Below, one piece after another: positions 52,085-63,824 of a DNA stretch of 64,000 bases. Source of the DNA: Pochonia chlamydosporia 170. Taxonomy: Eukaryota; Ascomycota; Sordariomycetes; Hypocreales; Clavicipitaceae. Within the stretch, counting starts at the first letter, position 1. Each line of letters begins with the position of its first letter. The stretch covers positions 248,001 through 312,000 of the forward strand of contig NC_035790.1 in the NCBI RefSeq assembly GCF_001653235.2. The letters are read 5' to 3'. Position numbers and translations under genes: made by a program. The notes beneath the pieces are model-generated. The model was given only the letters and a program-made list of their open reading frames with translations, did no database searches and was not told the origin of the DNA.

Positions 52085-54310
52085 CTACTCCAGCCCCAAG
52101 TAGCCACCAGAAGTGTCTATCAAAGCGTACAAAGAGACAAGGTCATCTTGAGACTCCAGGTTGACAATGTCCGCGTCTCCCAGAATGTTGCTGCCGTCGA
52201 AAATATTTGAGGAGTCCATATTAACAGTAGCAGACGTGTCCTCATCCGCCTTCGGTATTGTAGCGGGCGTAGAACTTGGAGACAAGGGTTGGATCGACTG
52301 GGTCGTATTAGACGCGGCCTTTGTGTCGTCTTCGTTCGCGGGCGACACGTCATCCCAGCTTGTATCAGCTGCATCATTGGATCCAAACGCCTTATCAATC
52401 AAACTTATGTTGTCGTTGGTCGCATTTGCCGTTTCCATCGTTTGGTAATCTTGTAATGAAGGGTTCAACACGAGTTCATTTCCAGGAGGCGTATAATGTA
52501 GCTGGCCGAAAAGACTGCTGATCAACTGCCCTTCAATATCCATAGTGGCGGCGTGCCGCTTTTCTGAATAGGCTTGACAAGCTTCATGGAGTAGTTGAAT
52601 GATGGTACAATTTCTAGATGCAATTGCATCCCTTGAAAACCTCTGCAATAGGCTGCGTGCCGTGAACATAAACTTGTCGAGGGGGAATATTTGGTTCATA
52701 TCACCAAAATGGGCGAGACCGATGACCAAGGCAGAATGCACCACGCAGCTCATGCTGAATGGCAACCGTGTAGGAGTATCCCATGCATCAATGAGCGGTT
52801 CGAGTAGTGCGAGAGTCCGAATCGCAGAATTTACGCACGCATGTGCGAGCACTCGAGACGACTCTGCTGGGGTCCAAGAGTCTGAAGCGTTCTGTAGTCC
52901 TGAAGCAGCTTGTCGAGCATGTGCTGTTACTCGTTCTGATAGAAAGGGCCTAGTGAGGAGCATGACCGTCCAGTGAAATACGATTTTGATATGAGTCAGG
53001 CCAATATTGGGGATACTGCTTCCCTCGATCTGGTCACCGGGCTCAACATTGTCCGTCGCCAGACCTCGAGTGAAAATTGCTGCCCATTCGCGCTGACGCG
53101 ATGCGACCCTGTTCAAGGTAATGGCTGAGATCTGTCTCTGTTCGTAGACGTTTGTCAAGACGTCTTCCATGATGGACAGCAGATCACTGCAAGCGGAGTA
53201 ATCGTCTGCCGATCTGGTATTTCGCGTCTCTTTTGTCGCCGGCGGGCGGCCAAGCATGGCGCTAGATAGAATGTCCAGGCTTCGAAGGGACTTCCATATA
53301 CGCTCTCTGTGTCTGAACTCGTCGGCCGTGAAGCGCATTGATACGGGTTTTAGGTGCAAACCGAGGGCGTATGCCGCGCGAACAGCGAATCCAAGATGCA
53401 TAAAGGCAGCATTCCGTCGAGACGATGCCAACAAGTACATGGTGATGAGAAGATAGGCCTCTACAGCAAGCGTGCTCGGATCCTCCATGAGATATCTCGC
53501 CGCAAGATAACGACCATAGTTGAAGCATGACTCTGCGACCTCCCCAAGATCCTTTGGCGAAGATTGCGCGCCGATGGCGAGGATGAGGTAGACGACGGGT
53601 TTGGCAAGAGGAAGGGCTACTGCGCTCCTTCCAACAGCCTGTGGAACTTGGTCCAATAACACAGACTTGTCGAACAGGTCGAGAATACCATTTGTACAGA
53701 GGTAATATTGACTGGCGAAATGTTTGGCTTCATCTTGGGTGAAAGTTGGGGCGGCGTTTTGGTCTGAGCCAGCATCGAGCCATGCGGGAGCACCCTCTGG
53801 TGATGCCTCTACCATACATGGTCGCAACGGATCATCTACAAATGGACAAGGCCCTTGAGTCTCTCGAACCAATCTCCGAATAGATTGCAGAAATGATGGG
53901 TTGGCCGAGTCTCCCAAATACATGAACCGACCCTTCTTGTCCAAGATCAGGCGTGACTGATCCAACGGCGTTGCTGCAGGGGACGTGTTGTCAATGTCCA
54001 TGTTGAGAGATGGCGGCTCAACCGAAGATCGGCCTCTTGAGCTTGAGACGGAACCACCTCGCTGTCTGGTAGGATTCACCTTGGCTCCTCGTGCGCCATG
54101 TTCTGTCTCATATCGACAGTCGTTGTGGACTCGGCGTTCGGTACATCGGCCACAGGGCTGCCGGCCGTCGCAGCGCTCCTTGCGCCTCTTGCACCTGAAA
54201 GAAGTGAGTCAAGTGAGTCAAGTTATGAGAAAGGAGTCAAATTACATGTCGCACGCTCGACTGCATCTTTTGCGCGAAGCGAGTTGCTCATGACGCTGTT
54301 GAGACCTCAT
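52085..54310 (-). CDS. Zn2Cys6 transcription factor (regulator 3)
   Basis: Two exons, 54310-54246 and 54194-52085, encode 724 aa. The 51-bp intron (GTAATT..CAG) splits the zinc cluster: MRSQQRHEQLASRKRCSRAC and D-M join CKRRKERCDGRQPCGRC. The motif is CX2CX6CX5CX2CX8C. A model starting at the first in-frame codon of exon 2 would lack the DNA-binding cysteines. The fungal-specific domain follows (about 150-560), with AVEAYLLITMYLLASSRRNA and HLGFAVRAAYALGLHLKPVS. The C-terminal 130 residues are rich in D, S and T, like an acidic activation domain. The intron holds two GTGAGTCAA copies. The convergent fatty-acid-hydroxylase-type gene is a possible but unproven target. Confidence 0.92.
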
Positions 54311-56075
54311 GGTGTCGCAACCCCGGACAGGAAGTCTATATGGCGAGTGTCAGCAAAGAGGGAGGGAGGTTTATCTCTTGTCTTGCAGCGAGAGAAGATG
54401 TCATGCGCCTGAGAATGGAAGATAATTATGCACGGCAGCGACAGGGACTCGGCGCGTTGTGTTGAATCGAATCTCAGAACCCGTGTAAGTATGGCGCTCA
54501 GCGCCGTAACTTACGCCTCAGCACCGGAGGCACCGCAGATCATCGCCCGATGAGCGTCAAATCTAATGTCGAGGCTGGAAAACGACGTCGATGGATGTTA
54601 TAGTCATGAATTCATAACTTCATAGCAATTACCAGGCAAAGGCGCGAATGTAGCATGTGTATGGAGCAAAATTATCATTATCCTCTGGAGAGGATTCGGA
54701 GAAGGTTTGGGATTAACAACCATCTTCCTTGTGGCCGGGGTCGGCGGACATGATGACAGGGTTTTAGGATGCATGCAGGCACACACACACACAAACGACT
54801 CCTAGCGAAATGGTGGGCTTCTCTCTTGCTAACAAATGAGGCGTCATCAAAAATCTACCCGTCGCTGTTGGTTCCGCTGACCCCTCGCGTGGAGAGCGAC
54901 ATGGAAGCCAAGCAAGAACAGGTGTGTTGGAAGCCATACGTTCATGCGGAATGCCTCACCTGCTTTGTAGTTTCTTTGTCAGCTTGAACCCAAACTCAGA
55001 GTACTTCGGACTTGAGTCGGGCATCTCGCGGTAGTAGCACTGTTGTTGGTTCTCGCTACCTGGGGATCTTCGTTATGCGAGTCAGAGAACTCTTCTCAAG
55101 TTCACTTTCAAACAAACAGAAGCTTCATATATTAAGTATCGACCCATGACCCTCGTGAAGCTTGAATCAGACCTCAGTACAGTACTGGGTATGTGCCCTC
55201 ACGGCGAAGCTACGGCCACCGCCATGACTTCCGACGACTGCCGATGCAGCTTCCGAAACTTCAAAAACAGGCCAACAGCTTCCGATGTGGCTGACCTTGG
55301 CTGAAGTGGCACGCGCATACAGGGATCATTGGAGACACCAGCGTCCTTTAGTGGGTATTTGCGTCTCCTTGTGGAAAAGTCAAATATCATCACCACTATA
55401 TCTGATCCACCCCCACAACATTGACACCTTTGGCCCTGTCAATGGATTCAGGTTGCCGGTAACTAGAATCCCATCCCGGATTCAGGAGACTATCAAAATC
55501 GTCATATCTTGGGGAAGTGGGCCGGTAACAATCTCGATTCTGTCAAGCTCATCTTGTCAAGTGCCTTGCTCTGAGACGCAACTACCTGCCCTCATATCCC
55601 GATGTAGTATCACTGAGTGGTAGCTTGAACTGAAGATCCGGAACATCGTCTTTGGCTGAAATGAGACTCTTTCGTGTGCAAGAGTGTACCATAGTATTCT
55701 TCCGACGTAAGATGATTGGCCATGTCATATTTGATTGCAACATCCTTTTTCGTAATTTTGGGCAATTTAACAGAGGATTTTGCACTTGTCCTACTGCTCA
55801 CTTCGGAACTTCAGCACAGGAAGATTTTTTGAAATTTGTTACACACTTCAAAGAGAAGAGACAGCTAACAAAGGGCTAATCTCTTGCCAACTTCCGACTT
55901 TCAAGATGGCTTCCGAGGTTTGTCAATAGTTTTCAAGTATAAGAAAGGAACCGTAGCAGATAGCTTGCCTTGCATCTTCACAAATAACTTTGTACTGTCA
56001 ACTTTTTGTTTACTTCACCTGAAAACTCGACAAATTTGTTGACCATTGGCTCTATTGAGACTCTTACCTTGTATC
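54311..56075. other. 1.8-kb gene-free divergent region
   Basis: This lies between regulator 3 (minus) and the acetate-transporter-like gene (plus). It has an AC dinucleotide run near 54778-54793. The ORFs at 54604-55879 carry no motif. Confidence 0.55.
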
Positions 56076-57162
56076 ATGTGTGATAGCGATATGAAGGGTG
56101 ACAATTTGACACGCGAAGAGCCTCGGGACGCCACTCTTGAGAGACTCCGTAGCTCCAGCACGGTCATGATGTCCCCAGACCTCTTCGAAAGACTATATCT
56201 ACAGCCGATGAATCATGTGAAAGGTGATTTACGGAAAACATTTGGCAATCCTACTCCTCTAGGGCTGTTGGGTTTTGTACTCGGACTTACACCTCTGGCA
56301 TGCTCATTCATCGGTTGGCGTGGTGCTGGCGGTCTTGGTGCTGCCAACATGTAGGCTTCAATTTACAATGCTAAGTGAAATTATCTTCCTTGGGCTAATA
56401 AATCCTTCAGTGGCGTGTTCTACTTCATTGGTGGTCCGTGTTTGATCATCTCCGGCGTGCTCGAATTCTTTCTGGGCAACTCGTTTCCGTTTGCAGTTTT
56501 CACGACATATGGTATGGTGCAACATCTTGCTACTAGTTTTCTGACCTAAAGTACCAAAATTGCTAATGCAGTACCTAGGATGCGTTTTTCTAGCGCTCGC
56601 ATCAAGTCTTCACCCATTCTATAACTCCGCTGGCGCATACGACCCTGACGGAAACTTCGCAAAGGGACTACAGACACCCGAATTCAATGCAACTTTCGGT
56701 AGGTAGCGATGTGTTGATACATGATGTATATTAGCTACCAAATTTCGGTTCTTGCTAATATGGTACTTGACAGCCTACTTTCCGATCAGTATAGCTTGCA
56801 TGAATTTGTTCTTCCTGGTTTGTGCCACCAAGGTCAACATTGTTTTTATGCTGGTATTTGCCGGCTCGGGACTTGGCTTCACGCTTTTGTCTGGTGCTCT
56901 GTGGGCTCTTGCGGAGGGAGCAGCCGATAGCGGTGCAAAGTTATTAGTAGTATGTGGTACTCAACTCCAGAGCATGTTTCCACAACCGGCACTAATCTTA
57001 CCTTAGGGCGCGGGTTCCGCGTGGTTCTTCACGGCGATTATGGGCTGGTATCTGCTCCTGTCGCAGCTTCTTGGAGTGATGGGGTTTGACATCCAGCTCC
57101 CGGTTGGTGACCTGAGTTGGTTTTGGACGAAAAAGGCTGTAAAGCATGACGATAGGGTCTGA
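56076..57162 (+). CDS. GPR1/FUN34/YaaH family acetate transporter
   Basis: Five exons (56076-56350, 56411-56511, 56579-56698, 56774-56949, 57007-57162) encode 275 aa; introns of 60, 67, 75 and 57 bp all have GT..AG ends. The family (yeast Ato1-3, Aspergillus AcpA) moves acetate or ammonium across the plasma membrane with six helices. The signature GNPTPLGLLGFVLGLTPLAC begins helix 1; FYFIGGPCLIISGVLEFFLGN and HPFYNSAGAYDPDGNF match helix 2 and the conserved loop. The exon 2-3 join gives FTTYGCVFLALASSLHPFYN, with the family's exact spacing. The short C-terminus ends WFWTKKAVKHDDRV. The start ATG at 56076 is the first in frame (upstream reading begins at TTG). It converges with an aldehyde dehydrogenase, whose product can be acetate. 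Confidence 0.9.
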
Positions 57163-57546
57163 TACGGCTAACCTGTTAGACCTCGTCTCATGCCAACGCC
57201 ACTATCCCGAGAGTCCTCGAGTTAACACTGAGAAGAGACAAGGCCATTTGATGCTATGAGTGCAGGAAATGTGGTTTGAAGGCCGGGGTTAGAGCTCATC
57301 TTTTGAACACTATATGTAGTTTAAACAGTCTTTGCAAGGCAATGCTGTTTCGAAACATTGGGGTATAGCTCCGTCAACTATCACATTTGTGACCTTCTAG
57401 TTAGACAGTGTCACTAGTGATCATGTCTTTGAGTAATGCATGAAAATAAAACGCCACCACATTTGAACAGAGATGTTTATTACGCATAGTTTCTCAAACT
57501 AAGGCACGGAAGTGGTCTGCGCAAGCCTCCAACATGCTTCCCGAAT
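57163..57546. other. Intergenic 3' flanks of two convergent genes
   Basis: No gene is seen in these 384 bp between the transporter and aldehyde dehydrogenase stop codons. Confidence 0.6.
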
Positions 57547-59126
57547 TTACTCAAACACCTTCTTCCAAACCCACAAGCTTCGGGTGTTGGTGAAGTTCTT
57601 GAGGCCGTTCATGCCCCATTCCATACCAATACCGCTCTCCTTGTGTCCTCCAAACGGAACATTGGGGGCCACGTCAAAGTGAGAATTGACCCATACACTA
57701 CCTGCACTCAATTGACGAGCCATTCTCTCGGCTCGTGCTAAATCTTTGCTCCATACAGACGCCCCAAGCCCGGTTGGGAGGGCATTGGCTCGCTGAAGCA
57801 CATCTTGCTCCGAGGACCACTTCAGAATTGGGACGATGGGGCCAAATGGCTCTTCAGTAACGATGCTGGAATCATCTGGCGGGTTGTCGACAATCGCAGG
57901 TTCGATGAAATAGCCCTTTGAGCCCTCCCGAACCTTGCCAGGGAGAGCCACATTGTAGCCGCGAGCGTCTACGTCGGAATACATTTGCTTGACTAGCTGA
58001 AACCTGCAAGATGTGAGCAATTTGAAAGCGGTTGTGTATCCGTAGATCATTTACATACTGCATGTTGTTCTGGATCGGACCAACAACTACGTCGGGCTCA
58101 AAGCCCTCACCTGTCTTAATGTTGTTCTTTGTAAAGTCGACCATTGCCTCTTTGAAAGCATCGTAGATTTTTTCGTGTATGTAGAGTCGCTTGATGCACA
58201 TGCAGATCTGGCCCGAGTTGATGAATGCGAGGGTCGCGATCTTGGGCATACATTTGGAAATGTCAACGTCTTCGCACACGATGGCTGCGTCATTGCCGCC
58301 TAGTTCCAAGACACAACGCTTCAGAGTTTTGGCGCAACTGGCTGCCACCCTTTTGCCAGTCGGAATAGATCCAGTGAATGAAATCATGTCGATGCCTGGG
58401 TGCTCTGACATCCGGGGACCGAGATTGTCGTCGCCGCTCAAGACCTGGAACACGCCTGGTGGGAAGATGGACATGCCGATTTCGCCGAGTTTAAGGTCAC
58501 AGTATGGAGTAAACGGGGAGGGTTTCATGATGATTGTGTTGCCTGTCATGAGAGCTGGTCCAACTTTGCCTAAGCCGAGCAAGACAGGCCAGTTCCAAGG
58601 GATAATGGCTCCGCAAACTCCGATCGGGGGATGAGTTTCATAGACAACCTTTTCATCATCTTCCTGAAGAACTTCATCCTTTACTTGCATAGTGGCAAAA
58701 GTGCGAAGCCACTGTATCGCCATGGTCAACTCGGTGCTTGACAAGCCAATTGGTTTGCCTTGTTCCATGGTCAAGAGTTTTTCGACATGCTCACGCTGCT
58801 TTTCGACAGCGTCGGCAAACGCGAGCATAAGCTTGGAGCGCTCTGAGAAGGTGGTTTGCGACCACGATTTAAATGCTTCCTTTGCATGTTTAACTGCTTC
58901 ATTGAGATCGTCTTGCGATGCTACGGGCACTTCAAATAGAGCTTCGCCAGTGGCAGGGTTGATTGAGTGCTTAGTGGAAGCCGTTGCGACGAATTTATTG
59001 TTGATAACGTTGCCGGGATAGGTCTACGCGACGACACAGTGAGTATACAAGCTATTCGAGTGTATAGCATCCGATTGTCTTGAGCTTTCAATGCCAACAT
59101 ACCTCAATGTTCAGTTCGGTCGCCAT
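57547..59126 (-). CDS. NAD(P)-dependent aldehyde dehydrogenase
   Basis: Three exons (59126-59103, 59023-58059, 58003-57547) encode 481 aa; introns of 79 and 55 bp have GTATGT donors and TAG or CAG acceptors. Exon 1 is only 24 nt (MATELNIE). Aldehyde dehydrogenases oxidise aldehydes to acids through a cysteine thioester. The nucleotide-binding blocks GAIIPWNWPVLLGLGKVGPA and SFTGSIPTGKRVA are present. The general base Glu lies in CVLELGGNDAAIV and the catalytic Cys in FINSGQICMCIKRLYIHEK. EEPFGPIVPILKW and GGHKESGIGMEWG complete the family signature. No targeting signal is evident, so it is probably cytosolic. The length is normal. Substrate range cannot be read from the sequence; the convergent acetate transporter suggests, but does not show, an acetate link. 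Confidence 0.95.
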
Positions 59127-60586
59127 GGTGTTGATGAGACAGCGCAACCTTGATGGTAGATAATGGTAACAGAAGAGGCCTGAATCTCGCTCAGGTGTTT
59201 GTAGAGTGTCAATACGGGAATTTAGTTTGTATCAAGATTCCAGAATCTAGGCTACCAGACTATTGATATTTAATTCCTGAATTCTGAGGCTTGGGCATTG
59301 ACACACGCCAGACTTGGCCAGAGCTCCGCCACGTAGCCAGGGCCATGTCGTGAGACCCGAGATGTTTAGTGCCTCTTTGTTTCTTCCGGGTGAACTCCCA
59401 ATTCTTCTCAGGGAACCCCGCAATCCAGATAGATGTCATCGGACATTCATTTAGTTAGTTGCGGGGGAGGGGATGCGTTTGCTGATGGCCCATGGAGCCG
59501 GCGAGGTGGGAATGGCACAGCGGAAGCTAGTCCATCATCACGGCAAACATGATCGGGAAGAGTCAAGTCTGATCTACTGATGGGGACGCCGCTTTGGAGC
59601 TAGTTTGTGCAACTGCTCACTAACAGGTCCTTTAATGGCTCGGCGCCCGGATGGCTTACGGTAGATTGCACATTTGAGACAGACAAGGCATTTGAACAGT
59701 TGAGTAGTTGAGCAGATGTATTGATTCAACTTTCCAGACTTCTCTGCCGACAAGGGCCGTTAAAATAAACCGCGTCAACAATGGCAGCAACACAGGCCAG
59801 GCCATTCACGGCGTTGCTTGCATATTTCGGAGGAGAAATCTTGAGAATGAATTCTGGAAACACCCATAGGAGCTCCACCTCTAGAAACAGTGCGGGATGC
59901 CACCAGTTGTAGTGCAAGATGAAGCCGCGGAGTCGGGTGTTGATTTGGCTTGTTGTCTGATGTCCTGCTGTTGACGGTCGCACTCAAAGCAACAAGGCAG
60001 ATGCAGCATTCGCAACAGGCTGCACCGAGATGAATGGGAACTTCTAAAGCGGGGTAAAAAAGACAAGAAATAGGAAAAAAATGAGAAAAATGAAAAGAAA
60101 GAAGGAAAGCTTATGAATTGGTGGATGTATTTAAAGCTGCTGCGAAGAGGATTTCATTCAGTGAGAAGCAACACACAATTACTCATTCAACACGAAGCCT
60201 GGTTGGGTGGGCACGAGCCGGACTACTTTGTTGTAAGCCAAAGGTTCACACGGCCTCTGTGGATGGGAGTAATAGTAAGACGGAGCAGGCGATTGATGAT
60301 GAGTCGCAACATGTTACCCGAAAGGAAAGGGTCCAGTCTGGCCTGGTCATGAGCTAGGAATATTCCATACTAGCGCTCATCAAGCATCAGCCCTTATGGA
60401 TGGAGCCTCAGGTATTCAGCAAGTTGCTCAAACATTTGTCTAGACTGGCTCTTTGCATAAATTTCGACTTGACCCTTTACATGACTTCTAGATTCAAATT
60501 TGAAGCTGTATCTCCTTCTTTTCTTCTTGTTCACTTCGCAAGTCGCCGTGGAATAGCGAAACAATACACGTCACTGCCCTGCTCAA
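59127..60586. other. 1.5-kb gene-free intergenic region
   Basis: This contains the promoters of the divergent aldehyde dehydrogenase and the small mitochondrial-type protein. A minus-strand ORF at 59726-59983 is hydrophobic in composition but starts without ATG and has no family match. Confidence 0.5.
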
Positions 60587-61024
60587 ATGGCAGTTGTTGG
60601 AAAGTTGGCTCGGTTTGTGCCAAGAGGGCCACTGGTTTGGAATCGCACCCCATTGACATCACTATGCGGCTTCCCGATCATTCAACAGGAATGGCTGAGT
60701 TTGGGTCATTCAAGAAATATACCGTCAAAATCGCCTAGAAGTTTTTGCACCACACGCCCGCTCCTCTCTGTCGACCGAGAAGCTTCCGAGCGAGAAGCCA
60801 AGCCTCAAAACATACAGAACAACAACAAAAACAATGACAACAACCCAGAATTGCCAGCCTTCTCTCTGGAAGGCCTTGGTATCAGCAGAAACATGAAGCT
60901 GGTCATTATTGGCATCCTTTGTGTGTTTGGTACAATGGAAACTTGGATGTACTGTAAATGGATTTGGCGCTGGTGGAAGGGCGAGGCAAACGGGGACCAA
61001 GCGGCCAAATCGGCCTCGTCTTGA
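60587..61024 (+). CDS. Small mitochondrial-type single-pass membrane protein
   Basis: Intronless gene for a 145-aa protein. The first 65 residues are rich in Arg, Ser and hydrophobic residues and almost free of acidic ones (MAVVGKLARFVPRGPLVWNR, then SPRSFCTTRPLLS), as in a mitochondrial presequence. A polar Asn-rich linker follows (QNNNKNNDNN). A single hydrophobic helix (MKLVIIGILCVFGTMETWMY, about residues 103-122) then leads to a Trp-rich basic end (CKWIWRWWKG). This order is typical of small fungal inner-membrane proteins of unknown or assembly-factor function. I cannot name it. It converges with the C2H2 regulator, with 183 bp between stop codons. Confidence 0.78.
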   Translation: MAVVGKLARFVPRGPLVWNRTPLTSLCGFPIIQQEWLSLGHSRNIPSKSPRSFCTTRPLLSVDREASEREAKPQNIQNNNKNNDNNPELPAFSLEGLGISRNMKLVIIGILCVFGTMETWMYCKWIWRWWKGEANGDQAAKSASS

Positions 61025-61207
61025 AACCTTTTAGAGCCTCTGAAGAAACTAAAAAGTATTTTTGATCGACTTTACTGGCTATTTAAAGCTAGCCATGAGC
61101 TGTATGAATTATGTATTTGGGAAGCCTAGCCTTGTCATTTGCGTACTCTTTGTCAAATACACCATGCTCCTATGGATCTAATTTTTTGGTTTGGCAGCTT
61201 ACATGCT

Positions 61208-63824
61208 CTAAAGAAGGAGTTCTCTATACTTCTTCAAGCTTGTGCCAATCATGTTAATAAATGGCCACTGCGTATTACTTTCAAAAAAGTGAGCCCAAAT
61301 ACGCAAAACGGCGAGGCTAAGTGCGGCCGGGTTGCGATCTGGAATCTCAGAGGCATCTGTCGCGTCTCCCTCAAATTCAATAGCCGTATAAGCCTCATTA
61401 ACAATACACCGTACCCAATGTAGAATTTTAACTTCGCTGTCTTATTTCCCCAATTAGCGGCGCTATTTCAAGCGACTTGTGGTGGACTACATACCACTCA
61501 ATGGTGTTGATGATATGGAGACTTCCAACGAAGATAACCATTTGCTAAGAAGCACAGCACATTCGAGACCAGCAAGCGAGTGTCTCACGCTCCAGAAGAA
61601 TGCCTGACTTTTAGCAACGCGATCTACTCCCAGTCGCACTGGTATGCTTAGCATGTGCGTGGAATAGAGCAAAGCCGAGATAACACCCGTACTACGCTCC
61701 ACTGCGGGAGCCTTTAGTATAGCATGGGCAATTTGTACAGGATCGCGTGTGTCTAATTGGCGATGAGGTCCCAGGTGCAAGTATATTCGTATATAGGCCA
61801 GGCCGAGAAGCGAGCTTGATGTAAAAGGGATTGGCCCGCTCTCATTGTTTGGGTCTAAAGTAGACTCTGGAGCCTGCTGCCACCCTGTCGTCCAAGATCG
61901 CAAGCCACGCCTATTTCCATTTAGATAAAGCACAAAGCTAGTGCATAGAAAGGAGTGAAGATGCAGAATGTCATGGACTGTACTAGTAGGAACTTACTCA
62001 AGCTTATCAACCTCCTCAGCGGGTAGCGATGCCAGACGATCCATTACCGGTAGAGACAGATCGCGGACGATATAGATTCGCTGCAACAACCCGTGTAATA
62101 ACACATAGTTTCCCAGAGGTGTTGGGATCGGATCCAATGGTGTGGCACCGTCCCGATTTCTCAACAAGTGCGACAAGGCATCCTGGAAGAACTGCTGTTG
62201 CTTGGGCGTCTCCTGTCTCGCCAGCTGCCACTGCAAGGCTGTTGAGGCAGTCCATTCCTTGGTCGAACAAGGTAGCCTGAGATTTATTTCATTACTTCGT
62301 AACACAGGGTACACATTATACGCGATACTGTGCGTGTGAAGGAAGGAAAACGCGACCAGTTTGCCGCGTCGTGTTCCCTCCTGTCGAATCCAGGCGTGCC
62401 AGGCTGCTTTTAGGGCCGCTGGATCAGTTGGGAGCTCGTTATCAACCTGTTTTTCTTCCCCAAGTCCAACGTGTCGCAAGACGTCAACTAAGAGACTCTG
62501 GAGGGCAAAGGCTTCTTGAAGCAGATGGACCTTCATCTCCCATGTACTGTAAGCCATAAGTGCGATGAGAGCACGCACCGTATCCATTGGCTCCCAGTTG
62601 TCATGCTCGCCTCCTGATTGTTCGGTGTGGCCGTGACGTCGAATTGGCCTATTGCTTCTGGACATGCCTTGGAGACTCAGTAAGCTTCTAGTCTTAGGCC
62701 CAAATCTGTCAATATTATGCAATAGCCTATCCATGAGAATGGCCTTGCCTGCATAAAACATCTTCTCCGAGTTTCGATGCTCAAAGCAGTACTGCGCACC
62801 GATGGCAGCAAGACCCAATATCAGCTCCATGGCATGGTCCGACATGCGCCAGGTAGGGCAGTGGATAAAAGGCATATGGGGATGAAATCCATCAAAGAAG
62901 GACGATATATAGCGAGTAAGAGCATGGCGAGAAGGAAATGCAAATTCTGGATCAACAACATCTCGGAAGCTCTCGAAACACTCCTGCAGATGAGCGTGAA
63001 CCTCGTCTGACACTCTGTAAGGCTGAGACTCGACACCGGTGACTCTGGACTCGCCAGGACTGCTCTGAAGTCGGCTGCCTGTGGGTGCAGAGGGTAGCCA
63101 CGAGCTAAACGGCGTCTCTGGACGACTGCCGGACGTTGTTGTTCCTGTGCGGGATTCTTCGAGGGCGGGATCTAGAGGTTCGTAATCTCTAGGAAAGTAA
63201 GGACTCCATTCTGTCGGTAACCCAACCCCGTCAAGGAAGCTAGTAAACTCATGGAATTGCACGTCCAACTCTACGTTGTCTATTAAGGTTAGAATCAGGT
63301 GTTAATGTGTGAATTAGCACCACAGCCTAATATAGTGCAACTGACCGTGGCTGAAGAATGGAGGGAAGAGCAAGGTCGATAGACTTTGAGGATCCGGATC
63401 ATCGCCGTCCCTCTGCGTTTGCGTCGCTGCTCCTCTTGGGCGAGATTGAGGCCTGGCGTCTAGTTGACCCTCAAGCCATGCAGAGCCAACCAAGTCAGTG
63501 GCCGTAGCTGGTATCCGGCCGTCACCTTCCGGATCCTCTGGTGATGCATTTTGATGCAGCGAGATGCGTTGATGACGGGTTAGCAAGTCACGCCGGGCAA
63601 ATGTGACTCCACACGCACACCCAAATGGCTTCTCCTTGGTATCTGTCAGGACACGTCAGTATTGTTTGCAGAACATATCTCAAATCGCTCATGTCCTTAC
63701 GGGTTCGCACGTGCCGATCTAGATGCTCGGTTCTCTTGAATAAGCGACCGCAATGCGGGCAGACTCTGTCTCCGGGATCTGTTCGGCGTCTCCTCTTGCG
63801 TGTAGGATCAGTACGGGACACCAT
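61208..63824 (-). CDS. C2H2 zinc-finger transcription factor with fungal-specific domain
   Basis: Five exons (63824-63701, 63642-63346, 63279-61998, 61937-61495, 61440-61208) encode 792 aa; introns of 58, 65, 60 and 54 bp have GT..AG ends. Two tandem C2H2 fingers sit at residues about 22-70: CPHCGRLFKRTEHLDRHVRT, split by intron 1, then a HTKEKPF linker, then CACGVTFARRDLLTRHQ. The linker is seen only after splicing. A fungal-trans domain (PF04082 type) follows, with SSFFDGFHPHMPFIHCPTW and LILGLAAIGAQYCFEHRN. The last exon, absent from any single reading frame of exon 4, adds WVRCIVNEAYTAIEFEGD and AALSLAVLRIWAHFFES, typical family C-terminal blocks. Its acceptor (AATAAG) is non-pyrimidine-rich; an alternative AG 9 bp on keeps frame. 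A TACGGAGTA-type word lies 13 bp upstream of the ATG. Confidence 0.9.

Noticed and set aside
59726..59983. 85-aa hydrophobic ORF on the minus strand
   Set aside because: The frame begins at a non-ATG codon, has no splice partner with family features, and I recognise no domain.
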